Assembly: GCF_041381155.1 (NCBI RefSeq)
Contig: NC_091147.1
Location: forward strand, 36,317,553-36,381,552
Source: Argopecten irradians
Taxonomy: Eukaryota; Mollusca; Bivalvia; Pectinida; Pectinidae
Length of the DNA: 64,000 nucleotides
Direction of reading: 5' to 3'
The position numbers were made by a program, and so were the translations under genes. This document shows positions 1 through 14,200 of the stretch, one piece after another (position 1 is the first letter of the stretch; each line of letters starts with the position of its first letter). Below the pieces are notes generated by a model that searched no databases, was not told the origin of the DNA, and saw only the letters and a list, made by a program, of their open reading frames with translations.

Positions 1-2090
1 TGTTTTGGGCGTCTAGAATAATACAGTTTTCAGAATTAGACTTTTTAGTTAACAGTTGCAATGCACTCTTTTATTTAAATATAGTTTTGTCCATAGTTAC
101 CTCATTGGTTTTCAAATTTCTCAAATGGTTCTTAAATCACACCTTTTATGGTAAATAATGTATTTATGCAGTAAGCATGAATTGTAGTATTTTAATCCTG
201 ATTTTATTTTTAGCCTTCTCGTATCTTATCGTTTACCTCTGTGAGGTACTTTTGCAATTAATGAGAGGATATTCATTGTTTCTTGCTGAATACCAGTTAT
301 ACTTTATCACAGACTCTTACGCGATGAAATATTACTGGTAGTCATCAAGAAACAAGATTATATTTATTACATTTTTTCTTGCTGCTTCCATTTACAGAAG
401 ACCATCACTACTAGTTCCGCCAAAGGTTCTAGTAAAAACATACAGGCACATAAAGGTTATTATGTGAGTATAATGTCATATATTGAACTTTAAGTTCACC
501 ATAAAAACCTATATATCACTGCCAAAAACGTAATAAAAGAAATTTTAAGGACTTAAGTTAGATAATTACTTAACGTATGTCATGTACAGTCGTCCTTAAT
601 ATTCCAAGGATTACAATAATTGTCACTTTATTTTCGTCTGGACTATCTCATAGTAAAACTGAAGGTTCTTTGCCTGTTAACTGATGATCAGATAGTTTGG
701 TCCTTTGGTGTACATCAAAATAATTTGAAAAACGATAACTATGGTTGACTGTGTGGCTTTAAAGTTGGGTGTCAATATGTATCTTCAAGTCTCTGCAGGC
801 CTGTGATTGGTCAGGTTGTTTGTCTTGAACTGCAATCAGTTTTACTATGCATAGTCCAGTGGTGGGCGTACCGACAGTGATGTATCACCTCTGAAGTATT
901 GAGTAATGTGACACGCAAGGGAATCTTCGGAAGAACTAGAATAACTTAAACTCATGTCATGCAAAATGTTTCCTGATAGGCTTTCAATTGTATGTGCTTG
1001 TTTGATTTCAATTACCGATACGTTAATTGATATGCTTTATATTCATTACCTGTAACGTTTACACTACAACTCAAACGATTCCCTATTTACATCAAAAGCG
1101 CTTATTACCTACTAAAAGTTATCAGTTATCGATAACGTTGATTTTTTTAGAATGGATCCCTGCGTATTTGCGTGGAGTTTCCATCTTCACGCAAACAATT
1201 TTTTTTTAGTTTTTCCTTGGTTGTATAACGATTTGTGCTGATATTCATTAAATATCTGAAAATACAAGTTATGCATCTTCTTTGGAGTTCATTCAAACTA
1301 ATATAAATTAAAAGCGATTATTCTTACAGCTACAGAATGAGTATTATTGATAATTATTGTAACACAACACTTTTAACTTTAAAATATGTTTACGAAGTAC
1401 GACAATAGAAAGCAAACTCGCCCGGACGTATCTGTAATGCATATTGCTTGCAGCCAGTAGCGTGTTATTCTAGGGACGTCCCGCTCGGGTTAACATTATA
1501 ATACAGTAGAACATCATTCAATAGTGGACTACAGTGATCAGAATCGATTACATTGGCTTTCAAACAACTAAGGGTTTAACGTAAATGTGCATTTAATATC
1601 TAAACACACGGTTGACTATCGGCTTATCATAATGTAATAGAATAAAATGGTGTTACCAACAGCATGTGGTATGTGTTTATGACGCTAGCCAATTTCCGAG
1701 GGAATTGGAAGCCTATCGGGAGGTTTAAATACGTGGAATAACGACGTAAACCGAGTCAATACAACAGCCAATAGTTAATCAGATGATCTATTCGTTAGTG
1801 AAGTCGTGTCCTAAACATGGATAGTATAACACGTAATATGTTGCATAAATTTCTAGGATATTTATTTTAATTGTGTTTCAAAGTTTTGTCTTTTCAGACC
1901 AAATTCAAGAATTGGATGTCAGTATAATGGATCGGCTTGTTATGGAATTTACCCGTTTTCTCTTTAACTAAGCTATTTACGACGCTCTGTATGTTTTGAT
2001 CATTCTCTGTTTAGTAAACGTTACAACAACTGCACTGCTGTACTAAATTTTACGTCTTCATTAACTTTGGAATTTATTTTTGAGTGAAAT
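1..2090. other. Intergenic DNA upstream of the receptor gene
   Basis: No coding signal on either strand; the one short frame near 1027 is low-complexity AT-rich sequence. A worn inverted-repeat element sits at about 588-905 (separate entry). No TATA box can be assigned to the receptor gene. Confidence 0.6.
588..905. mobile_element. Degenerate copy of the CATCCTC..GAGGATG inverted-repeat element
   Basis: Shares GGACTATCTCATA(G/A)TAAAAC and the internal order of the intact 319-bp element at 44924-45242. The ends (TCCTTAATATTCCAAGG and CTCTGAAGTATTGAG) are eroded versions of the terminal inverted repeat. Confidence 0.6.
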
Positions 2091-2124
2091 AATGTCGTTG
2101 TAAATGTGTTGTTCCGAAATCACA

Positions 2125-2230
2125 ATGGGATATATAAAACTCTCCATGATCGACGTCGTATTCATTTGTGAAATTCTTTTGTTCTTTGAAGTGTGTTTAA
2201 GTGCACAGCAAACACCTATGTTGGACATCG
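2125..2230 (+). CDS. Glutamate receptor exon 1: signal peptide
   Basis: Encodes a hydrophobic leader ending in CLSA before QQTPML, then a GTAAGT donor in phase 1. The chosen ATG has A at -3 and G at +4. An in-frame ATG 21 bases upstream (2104) would add seven residues but has T at -3. A four-codon uORF (ATG at 2092, stop at 2101) lies just before it. Confidence 0.8.
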
Positions 2231-5200
2231 GTAAGTAATTTTGTGTTAATATGTAGCTTTACTGGGTTTTTTTATTCTTGGTTTTTTATTGAATGAATTG
2301 AAAGATATTAGTCTCTATAAACAATGCATTACCGTATATTATATTCTTATGCCAAATGATAATTATCTCCTATCATTGTTAAAATTAGGAAGGTTCAAGT
2401 GTTCATTTCCATACATGCATTGGACTCAACAGTTCAACAAAATTAATATAATTAACATTCGGGTGTACTGTTACCGAATGTATAAAACAAAGCTGAAATC
2501 TCTTACAATGCACAATGTAAAACAATTCTATTTGATATCATATTCTTACTATGTGTTCATTTTAATCATTTGGTTGGCAGTTAAGTTAAATGAGAGGATG
2601 TGACTAGCGAGTATTCAATTTCGCAATTTGCATGAGTGACATTTTGTGCCTTTATTATTTTCGCTATACACATACCTTTGAATTTTAAGAAACATGTTTT
2701 TATGAACAAAACAGAATATTACGCATCAGCGATTTTTTCGCGGTGAAACTTTTCCGAATAATAAGCATAAATTTTCACATCGCCATAAATTTCCACATTT
2801 ACTGTTCTCGATAGAAACAACACGAATCACCAAAGCCCTGTTGCATGTCATACAGCAATGAAATGTATACTGTCACACGTTAAGTAGAATGCAACGCCGT
2901 TCTACAGTGTTCATTGAACGGAATCGATGTTACTTGTATGAAATTCAACAACACCGATAGATGGATACAAACAAGTTTAGCTGTTGACACTAATGTATCG
3001 AGACGAATACATATTTCAACAGTCCCACTGGAGAATTTTATTTGTATTTTTATCTGGTTTTAAACGACAAGTTGCTGCATATTTAACTTGTTGATCAATA
3101 AGTACGTTGCTTTTAAACGTTGTGTGACGATACACATGTAAAAGCTAAAAGCAAGCGCGACTTTAAAAAAAACAACGCAATAACTACTTACTACATAGAT
3201 GCATACATTTTCAATATAAGCTCCCCCTGGAATCTCTATGTTGGTGCATGTTATGGTGAAGATCAACATGATATTGTGGACTATGAATATCGTTTTGGAG
3301 TTATTGCGTCAATTTATTTTAGTAACACATTTAAATATCACACTTTGGGTTAATCTTTTCAATTTTAGGTTAAACATTCATGCTATTGTAAACTATGAAG
3401 GTCTTTTTGGCAGTTTATGGATCATTCGTAATTTGGATAATTTTGTTACTTATCATCGGATTTTCTTCAAATGGCATCAATATTATTTTGGTTGGATGAA
3501 GCAATACTATTAAATAAAACAAATCTCTGTGGACCTATTTTTCTCAACATTTGCTTAAATATAGTTTCCATGAAAGTACAACAACAAATAGCTATAGTTG
3601 GACATTTATTGCCATGTCAGACATAGTTTCTGACAATCAATGCACATGAAAAGTTACATAATTATCGACAATGTTCACATTTTGAAATACATTGAAAGAA
3701 ATCATTAGAAACCAAAAATGGTTTGTCTTGACAACAGAAAATACCCTTAGCTACCACAAAAATACACATAAAAACTTGCAATATACACATGGTGAGGGTC
3801 CCACATGCACCCCCCCCCCCCAAACCTCCGAACCAATATTTTTCTGAACCCTTATGACCCACTTATCACAAATCCAAATGTTAACATTGCATAAGTTGGG
3901 ATGAACTTCCGGTTATGACGTCATCAAGATGGCCGCCATCTCAAATTTCACTAAAAATTGAAAAATAGTCATAACATTAACATTTTTCAACCGAAGTAGA
4001 CAAATGAGGTATCAAAATGAAAATAGACCACAATAGACCAAAAACGACGAGGAAAAATACAATGTGATTTTTCAGCAATTTTCAGTTGACGCAAAAAATT
4101 CCATTCTATAATTGACCATGTCAATCATTTAAGCAACAAAGCACAAAGTTTAAGTTCGTATGTGATTTGAAACGCATGACACATAGAAAACAAAAATGAC
4201 AAAAAAAAATATAATATTTGACAGAATAAAAAAAATATTTAGCTCAAAAATGGTAATTTTTCAGCATTTTTTATATTTGGCTTGACGCAGCAGAAATGTT
4301 TCCCAACAACAAATTATTATTCGTAATCAGTTATTTAAACCTCCTATCAATCTGTTAAAACAACAACAACAAAAATATATAGAAATGCAAAAGAGAATTG
4401 TTTATACCATCATTTTGTTTACAAAACATCACCGGATGCGGCATATGATTGTTATTTTTTCCAAACCGCTAACACTACAGTTTCCTGGTGTCTTGGAATT
4501 TCCTGAATATAACATTGGCTATTGACGATTTATATCTTAACAAATTTGAATTTAAAGTTGGCTGAATATCTAAGTGGGACTTCAAAATAATCCATTTTCA
4601 TGTTCGAAATTTTGTAGACTAGTAGCCTCTCAAACTGAATTATACACAGCAAAACGCTAACTAATAGCTATAGGGTATCAAATTAAAGTTCCGTAAATAC
4701 CATGACACTTTTCGAAACATACTGTGTCTTTTAGAATGAACACATCCATTGTTTGTTTCCTGTGTATAACGCAAGGAAATATAAGATGGTTACTACAGTG
4801 TCACATATTTCTTTCACTAGTTCTTAATGCTAATCATTTTCATTGTGCGTGCTTTCTCGCCAGAGTGTCGTCTTCGACCTCGGTGACCTGATGTGACATT
4901 ACATTACCGGGTTACCATCGTGGTTCTAACTTGTCAACTGTCCATGGTCAGAGTTAAGATCAGAAACATCGGCTTCAGGGATCTGGGAGCTCTTCCTGTT
5001 TCCAACCTAGTTTCACCTAGATTCACATATCGTATATGATGTTCCAGACTTTCCCGGCATGATGGAAAAGACACCATTCTGCGGAGGGTTGAGTTGGTTC
5101 TCCTTAATTCGTATGAAGCACAATTCCTCATTCTTGTGAACCTCAGTGACCATAGGTGGCACAGGTGGATTCTTTGAGGTCATAAATGAGGTCTGCAGTG

Positions 5201-8200
5201 AAGTTTCACTCTTTGCCAAGTCTGGAAAGCACTTTAGAAAACTTTTTACTGGAGAGTCTTCAATGGTCTCTTTGCGCATACACCAGATGTGACACAACCA
5301 GCACCTTCAAGGGAGTGGGAAAAGTCAGACCAATGAAAAACATTTAACATTTATGCCCTCATTAATGACCTCTATGATATCACCTGTGCCATTTATGGTT
5401 GCACGAGGGTCCACAAGATTGATGAATAGTACTTCATACGAATTATGGAGTTATGTGCTAAAGAGAACCAATTCCACCATTGGAAGAATGTGCATCTGGT
5501 GTAATTTCCATTATGCCGGAGAAGTCTGAAACAGCATATACGTACGATATGTTAGAATCTGAAAGAGATCCCACATCCCTGAACCTGTTGTTCCTGATAT
5601 GAACTCTGGCATTGGTCAAAAAAGGCTAGAACAACACTGGTAATGCAGTGTCACATGAGCTCATCGACATCGAAGACGTCGATCTGGCTTTCGACGAATT
5701 GGATACTGATATCTCGAGTACTCTGATTCGGACTGCATGTACCAGCTACCAGATATGCCGAGTCTCTTCAGTGGATAGGTCAGTGAGGCGAGAAAGCACG
5801 CACAATGATAATGGTTATCATTGAGAACCAGTGAAAGACATATTAGTGACATTGTAGTAACCATATGACATTTTGCTTATGCTATGCATAGGAAATAAAC
5901 AATGAATGTGCTCATTTTCAAAGACACAAACGCTTTGGGAACTGTTAATGATATTAACGGAAACACAGGCTTAGCTTAGGTTACATTTGTTACGCTATCA
6001 GTAGGTGTTGTGTTATTTTTGAGACGCTGCTAATCTACAAAATTGAGGGTATAACAATAATTCTTTTTTTGCATTTCTATATATTTTTGTTGTTGTTTTT
6101 GTTTTTACTGATTGATAGGAGTTTAAATAACTGATTACGAGTAATAATTTGTTGTTGGGAAACATTTCTGCTGCGTCAAGCCAAGTATGAAAAATTTGCT
6201 GAAAAATCACCATTTTTGAGCTTAAAAGCTTATTTTTTTATTTCTTCCGTACAAATCACTACACATATTGGATTATTTGGTCCTGATATGTATTTGTCGT
6301 TCTATTGTGGTCATTTTGATACCACATTTGTCTACTTCGGTTGAAAAATATTAGTGTTATGACTATTTTTCATTTTTCAGTGAAATTCGAGATGGTGGCC
6401 ATCTTGATGACGTCATAACCGGAACCTATACAATGTTAACATTGGTTTTTGTTGTTGTTGTTGTTTAAACTGATTGATAAGTGGTCAAAAACTTATTAGA
6501 AATAATAGATTGCTGTTGGGAAACATTTTTGCTGCGTCAAACAAAATATGAAAAATTTGCTGAAAAATCACTATTTTTGAGCTTTAAATCCGATTTTTTC
6601 CTTTCCTGCGTAGAAATCACTACATAAATTGGATTTTTTGGTCCTGATATGTATTTTTTGTTCTATTGTGGTCATTTTGATACCTCATTTGTCTACTTCG
6701 GTTGAAAAATGTTAATGTTATGACTATTTTTCAATTTTTAGTGAAATTTGAGATGGCGGCCATCTTGATGACGTCATAACCGGAAGTTCATCCCAACTTA
6801 TGCAATGTTAACATTTGGATTTGTGATCAGTGGGTCATAAGGGTTCAGAAAAAATATTGGTTCGGAGGTTTGGGGGGGGGGTGCATGTGGGACCCTCCTA
6901 GCCCATGGCCTATTGAGTTTAAGTAATTAAAATCAAGGACATCCATTTAGTTGATCATTTTAATTTCATTCACTTTAAAATTCGCAAAAATATGAAAATC
7001 GTGAAATTTGTATCTTGCAAAAAGGCAAAAATAATGTTCTATATTAACAAAATATTTACTAAATTAAAAAAATGGGTTTAATTTACGTTTTGGCATAATC
7101 GATATCGCTTAATTTAAATTGACGAATAAATGAAAATTACGTTGCGAAAATGCAAAACAAAATGTTCTAAACTATTAAAAAAAATATTTAAAAGTAAAAG
7201 ATGTATAAAACTAATGTTCTCGTGTAAGCGATATCGCTAAACTAATATTCGCAAAAAAATGAAAATTGCGAAATGACAGCTCATTAAAATACAAATACGA
7301 TTAATGCTCTGCTCGATTTTCATCTCATATTACTAATCCTATTTCCATGCTAGGCACGCAGCTTCACAACTCACTTCCCTTAACTAATTATCTTTAATCT
7401 ATTCAGTGACGATTGAACGAACCTTTTGTTATTGATAAGGTTTTGTTTTCGAAAATCAAATGAAACATTTTACGCATTCATAATTCATACCTTTTTATTT
7501 TTTTCAATATGGAGGATAAGATTATATGTGTCAGGTAATGATGAAATTGATTACTATACGGTTTAGTTTATTACAAAATAATATCCCGAAACGTTAAGTT
7601 AATGATAAATGTATATATCATGAATGGTGTTTACAACGGTCGCTATTGATGCATACAGCACAATATATTTTCGCTTTTAATTTTTTTTCGCGGAGTAGGT
7701 TTTGATTTAATTGACATTGTTGACAATCAAAGAATGCCTTCGTGAGTTTGAATATTTACCAAGGATACTACAGACCACTTCCAATAGCACTCCTTAATTT
7801 TAAGGAATTCTTTAACTTAGGATTCCCCATTAGAAAGCATTGCAGAAGTTAAGGTAATCTCCTTAACTTAATAATTTCCTTAACTTCTGTAAACATGTAT
7901 AAAGCTGAAGATTGAATATGAATTCCTTAAAGTGAAAGCATGTTCATAAACCTCATAAATTAGTTTCGTTGACTTTGTTTATTTAGTAAAAAATGTTTTC
8001 TTGTCAAACTTTCCATTTGTTCGTGGGGAGAATTAAATAATGAAAGGTGATCGACATCATTTTGGTACAGACTTAGATCATAGTTTTTTTTTCATTTCAT
8101 GGTATCTATTGTTCAATAATGTTCTATTTGTAATGTTATGATATCGATAGATATAGTTATGGCGGTTTTATTCTATCCTGAATATAAGTATTTATAGAGC

Positions 8201-11200
8201 TCATACATTATAATTAACAGAAGGCTAGGACCTTGGTCGGTAATTACTATGTTATCATCGTAAACCAGCATAGCTGTATTGATATGAATAGATATGACCT
8301 AATACCAAGGTAACCGAATATATCCAATAGCTATGGTACAGTACTGAATGTGTCATTAATTTAGGGAATACTGACGTCCGATTAGGGTTTTTTTCTCCTT
8401 TGTTTCCCATGTGAGCTATAAATAACATGATTCCACATTTGAAATGTTTCGCTTGGGTAATTTTTATTGTGATGTAATTGTATTTGTTAATGTATTGGCA
8501 ATATAGGCCTCTAGGCGTTTGAATACTTACATTGACACACAACATTGCATCCCATCCCCAAGGGGAAGTAACTGGTGCACCACAGTATTAAAATGCACGA
8601 TCGACAAGAGAGGTTGAACGTAAACTGCCGATTAAAATCGTAACCGTTAATTTTGCCTCAGCATTTCACGTTTTAAACATGCAGTACATCAGAAGGCGGT
8701 GAATCACAAAGAACTCAAAATCTTCATCATCGCTGTCATTGCTAATCGATGACTTAACGTTTTGCTGGTACAATGCTGTGGTACTAGAAACGGAACAGTA
8801 GGTACATCAATTACACTGATCATACTTAAGTACATCACTATCAATATAGAAAAATGAGAACCAGCACTGAAGTAATTAACATTTCCCACATTAAAGCGCC
8901 CGAAACATAAAGTAAATAATATTAACGACTTCTCGTACAATAACATATTCGTAATCAAATGTCGCGATCGATTAATCCAAAGTGCATTGTAAATAGAAAA
9001 AAGTTTTTAGTAAATACAGTCTGGAAAGCACAACAATGTATTCGGAAGTACGCGTTGCTCGATCCACAAGATATGTCATGTGAATCTAGTTCAAGTACAG
9101 GTTATTTTTAATAAGGTTATAGTGGTAGAATCGAATTCACAAGGTATATACTAAACACAGCGTAGCGGCGACATAAAACAAAAATAAGAGTAAATTCAAA
9201 ATAATTCGTGAAGTGGTTCATGGCGATAGTACATGGGTTTTGTGTGTTACTGTAAACAAATTTTCTTTCGCGTACAACTCACTTTCGCGAATTTCGTGAA
9301 TAGAATAAATTCTCAAAGGCTTATCTTCGCAAATATTTATATAAATCATGATTAAAATGATAGATATTTTCATGTAATTTTAAAACAGCGAAAGTTAATC
9401 TTCGCGAACTTGTTCTCAAAAAGAAAGAAATCTATAATATACGCGAAAGAAAGATGGATGTATAGTATGTTTCAATAACATAAAGATATTCGATATAACT
9501 TAATGATATCTAAGATTTTTCTAAAAGTTTTTTTCTGTGAAATATTTAAACTAATGCATTAGCCAATCATGATGCTATGTTACGAACGGTGACGCTATCA
9601 GATGATGGCCAATGGAAATGCTCGTTACAAGCAATGTTGAATTATACATAATACTTATTTGAAGAAACAATTTAGTCTAAGAGCACATTAAAACATGCAC
9701 AAATCTCGGAAACAAATTTAAGTAAAACTATTTGGTTTTACTTTGATATGCCAGAAAAGCGCACTGTGATCTCGTTCGCTGTCCGCCATTGCACATTGTG
9801 GCGTGACTTCTTGTATGTCTAACCCTGACCCTTGCCAATGGAGTAAAGCAACTTTGTCTAGAACTACTCGCTCTTACAGTATTGTGTTTACCTTAGTAGG
9901 TGCATGATCTTGCCTAATAACAGTGGTTATGTATTACATTTGTTTAATGTACGTGACATTGTTTTGGGTATGCGTACAGCGTACATATTGTAGCTGCTTA
10001 ATCGCATTGCTATATGATTTGAAATTTCAACGGTATCATTTAAATTACTTAACAATGTCGTGAAATATGTCAATATTTTGCTATATATGTTCCATGTAGA
10101 ATAATACACTTATGTCATATTTTGATTCGTGGTTGTGCAACAGAGTAAGCCTCACTTAATTGTCCCTTTAACAATGTTGTGGAATTTGTCAATACATGTT
10201 TTTGTTATGTGTTTCATAAGGCAAAACAAAGTTTGGTTAGGGTTACATTGGCAAAAAATAGAGTCGGTCGGTCAGGATTTTTAAAAAATTTTTTAGTGTC
10301 TTTCACTCTAACATGATGGCCGGAACCGGAGTCTGAGATCGAATTCCCGACTATTCAAAATAAAAAATTCATAAATAAGGGGGGGGGGGGGGGGTTAGGG
10401 CCAGGGGGGGGGGGGGGTTAGGGCCGTGGGAAAAATAATAGGGTCGGTCGGGTAAACCTTATCAGACATTTTTTTTGGCCTAAGGAATGTAGAACAATAT
10501 ATTTATGTCATATTTTGCTTCGTTGTTATGTAACAGAATAAACTTCACAGAATTGTCCCTTCAATATTTTCATTGACATATAGGTGTTATAGCGGAAGGG
10601 TGCCACAACCAAAACGGCGCTAACCAGACATTTACGTCTACTACAGTCTGGGACGAGTCCCTGTTGGTCCAACTGCACTGGACTTATATCGACAGCATTG
10701 ACATGTATAAACTCGTGCGAGCAGGTGAGTTTAGACACACAGTTAACCTTCCGTGGGATCAGGTGAGTTTAAGAAATACAGTCATTGTGTGCCACATTTG
10801 CATCTATAGTTGAACGCTCAGCAGTGTGAGACAGGATTTGGACTACATCCATTTGCATTGACATACATAGTGAATGACAGCGGTAGATTCTGATCTTAAT
10901 TTGTTTGGAAGTAAACTTTTTATCGTTCACAGGTGCGACCTGGCTGATTTTATTGTTTACATAGTTTCTTTGGCAATATTGTTAAGTGAGATCCCGCTAT
11001 CACAATGATACACAACACGCAATCACTTCACATACTGTCTAGCGGGTACATTTTTCGGGTGTTCTATTTTCGGTATTCGCGTTTTTACTGAAATCCAAGA
11101 ATTCTAAACATTAGTGAAGAAGTTCAATAACATACCTAAGGACGACAGTTTAATGAATTATGGGAATTGTGAACCGTGAATTTTACCCTCCGCGAATATG

Positions 11201-14200
11201 CTCTTTACAAAAAAAACCGCGAATATTATTCCTGCGAATTTTAAGTGTTGTACAGTATACTCATTACAGGGAAGGCCGTTCCTTACTGATCATAACAGTT
11301 ACATAGAACATGAAGCAAAATAATTACATACCAAACATTTAACCATATTCTATTCCAAATTGCTGTTGATGTTATTAATACGCTTAACAACATAATTATA
11401 TTTTATCGTATATTCAATATTTTTTTATTGATTTACAGTAATTGAATTCCAACACAGAGGCATGGACGCCATTTTACTCGCTGATGACCTGCCGGGCATC
11501 GGTGGCTTACCAAAAGAAATCATTAAAGAGGACATTCCAATATTAACTCTCGGTGGCCGAGTCAACACCAATCCAGTGATATTTGTCGACCGAGACAACA
11601 ACTGCCAATCGTCCTTCTCGCCGGCGGACATGACGACACAAAGCGATAAATGTTTACCTCCACTTTTCAGCCAGGAACACTTGTCCTCGACTTATATTAA
11701 CCACAGCTTGTCCTACCTTGATTCTAACATTCTATCGGTGCTGCATCACCTTCGCTGGTCGGAACTGATTATCCTGTATGATAAATCAATAGGTAATCAT
11801 AGCTAAATTAGAATTTCGATTGGTATAGCTAATTCAAATATTATCTGAGTTTTTATAGGCATATCACCAGTGTTTTGATTGCGTTAAAAATGTTATGAAC
11901 ACAGTAGGATACAGAGACATGTCCAATGTATCGTGTCGCATTCACGCACTATTGCAACTACGCTAATTTGAATGCAATTGCTCTTGACTATATATAGGGT
12001 ATGAGTAAATAAATGTTTATAAACTGGATTTTCGGTTTACGAGATAAGGTTGTTTAATCTGTGGGAATATATTTTCCAATGACTACGTGCTTTAAATATC
12101 AATGATGATAAATTATGCTTATATATTCATTGCATAATATTTGCTTGTTAAGAGCGTTTTCATTGGCTTAAAAATTTATTTATATCAGCCCATAAAGGAA
12201 AAAATGGCGTCGCGTTTTGTAACGTGGCTTCTAATTGGCTGAGATGACAGCGTAATGATTTCATAGACAAAAGAGTCCAAAAATGAATTTTGAGTATTGA
12301 AGAGGTTATCTTTAGTAAATTGAATTATAAGGATAATTTGAATATTTTTTTTATGTTATGGAGATATAACACAAAAATCTGAGTGTACTCTCATCATAAA
12401 CCGCTTGGCGGTTTATTTAGAGTACACTCAGATTTTTGTGATATATCTCTATAACATAAAAAAAATCTATTCAAGTTAATCCTTAAATCAATTCTCAAGT
12501 TTTACAGTTAGGTAACAAATATTGTTTGGTATGCTAATAAATATGAAGGGTGATGAGTTAATAGTTTATTGAGAGGGAATGATAAAATAAATCATGAAAT
12601 GCAGGTATCTGTCACAATTTTTTTTTCTTACAATTTGAAACGGGGAATAAATAAATAATTTTCGTGTTGTTAACGTTCGAGAAAGCAAATGAGTATTACA
12701 ACAATGATTATTTCATGTTGTTAACAATGATGAAAACAGGAAATTAATTCTTATTATGCAATACGCATCAATCATCTTTCCCAGCATAGGTATTTCTAAA
12801 ATAGGAGTTAATTTGCATTTCATTTCAAAATATTGTATTAATGATACAAAAAATGTGGGATATGGATGTGGCGCAGTGGTACAAGGCGCAGATATGTTTG
12901 GCTAGGCGATTGGGTGCCGTAGATCGTGAATTCGAGGCCCGGATAGGGCACGAGTCAATAAATTGTCATACTTTGTTAAATTGTGTTTCTTTGATATTCA
13001 ATAGAAAAATATAAGCATAAAGACAATATGAATCATGAAATAATAAAGTTAACAAAGGAATCGGACAGTGTATTGCATATTACTATTGTTTCATTATTAG
13101 GTTATAATAACAATAGATATAGCAACCGGATGCCATACTTGTTTCCCGTATTCAATTAATTCATATTTTTCTTCATCATTGATATCTGTATAACATATGG
13201 TTAACACTTGCAGAGTTTTACGTGGATAGAGTAATCCGGATATTGTCCGACGAGGGTCGTTTTGTAATTACATATGAAATTGGCAGCATGGATAACGAGC
13301 AGATTAACAATTTGATGGAGACATTGGACAAATCACAAGATTACGAGAAAATCAATATCACTCTCATGGGCAACGCAAACTCCGTAGAAAAAGTGCTGGT
13401 TACCGTAAGTATGATAAAACCCTGTCATTGCGGCCACCTCTCTATAAAGATCACTCACTTGATGAAGCTCCTTTTCCGTCACCCAAACACTGCTGTTACT
13501 GTTAACCAACTTTTATTTGCGTGCGATTTACTTTCGCGGATGGATTTCGCGATCGACTTAAATTCGCAAAAGTTAATCTCCGCGAATTATGATCGATATG
13601 ACTAAGTATTATAATGTATCATACTATATGTAGTGTGTTCCGCGAAAGTTAATCTCCACGAACTTGTTTTGAAACGCAATTCGCGAAATTTAATAGCCGC
13701 GAATAAAAGTTGGTTTACAGTAACTCAATATGACCTGAACATAGAGACCACTTGGCAGTAATGTTTAATTTTCCCTGGTACTTTGGTGGTCTATATAGGT
13801 TTATTTGTCTCTGCTTGGGACCTCAGTTCTGATTCCTCTCAAAATTACTCAGTAATGAATACTTCACTTTTTAAAATCTTTTTCTTATTAATTCTTAGAA
13901 ATATTATTGGTCTTGAAAGTAATAGAAAGACAATATTTTGAGATTCTTGCTTGTTGATTTTTTTATTAGTCACAAATACAGTTATATGTATGTTACAAAA
14001 AACTGTTTTGACTATTTTCTTCTAATTCTTTAAGTATCTTCAATTCATGAATCTACAGGGTTACCCTAATTGTGGGTAGGTATCCATTATGACGTCATTA
14101 TTTTGTACACATGACGTCACAACCAATACCTTCCCGCAAGGACAGATAACTCTGCAATATGCAATTGTTTATAAAATGACGTTGACATACTTGTTATTCT

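Noticed and set aside
2131..2138. TATATAAA near the receptor start
   Set aside because: It lies inside the chosen signal-peptide coding sequence, downstream of the ATG, so it cannot serve as the TATA box for this start.
2289..2603. 104-codon plus-strand frame just after receptor exon 1
   Set aside because: AT-driven composition rich in Tyr, Ile and Asn, no motif, and it begins in the intron past a good splice donor.
5013..5297. 94-codon minus-strand frame in the centre of the palindrome
   Set aside because: No recognisable domain, and its inverted counterpart in the other arm is broken. Treated as element interior, not a gene.
12869..12939. Possible tRNA gene (A and B boxes)
   Set aside because: No acceptor stem or anticodon arm can be paired; it fits a tRNA-derived SINE.
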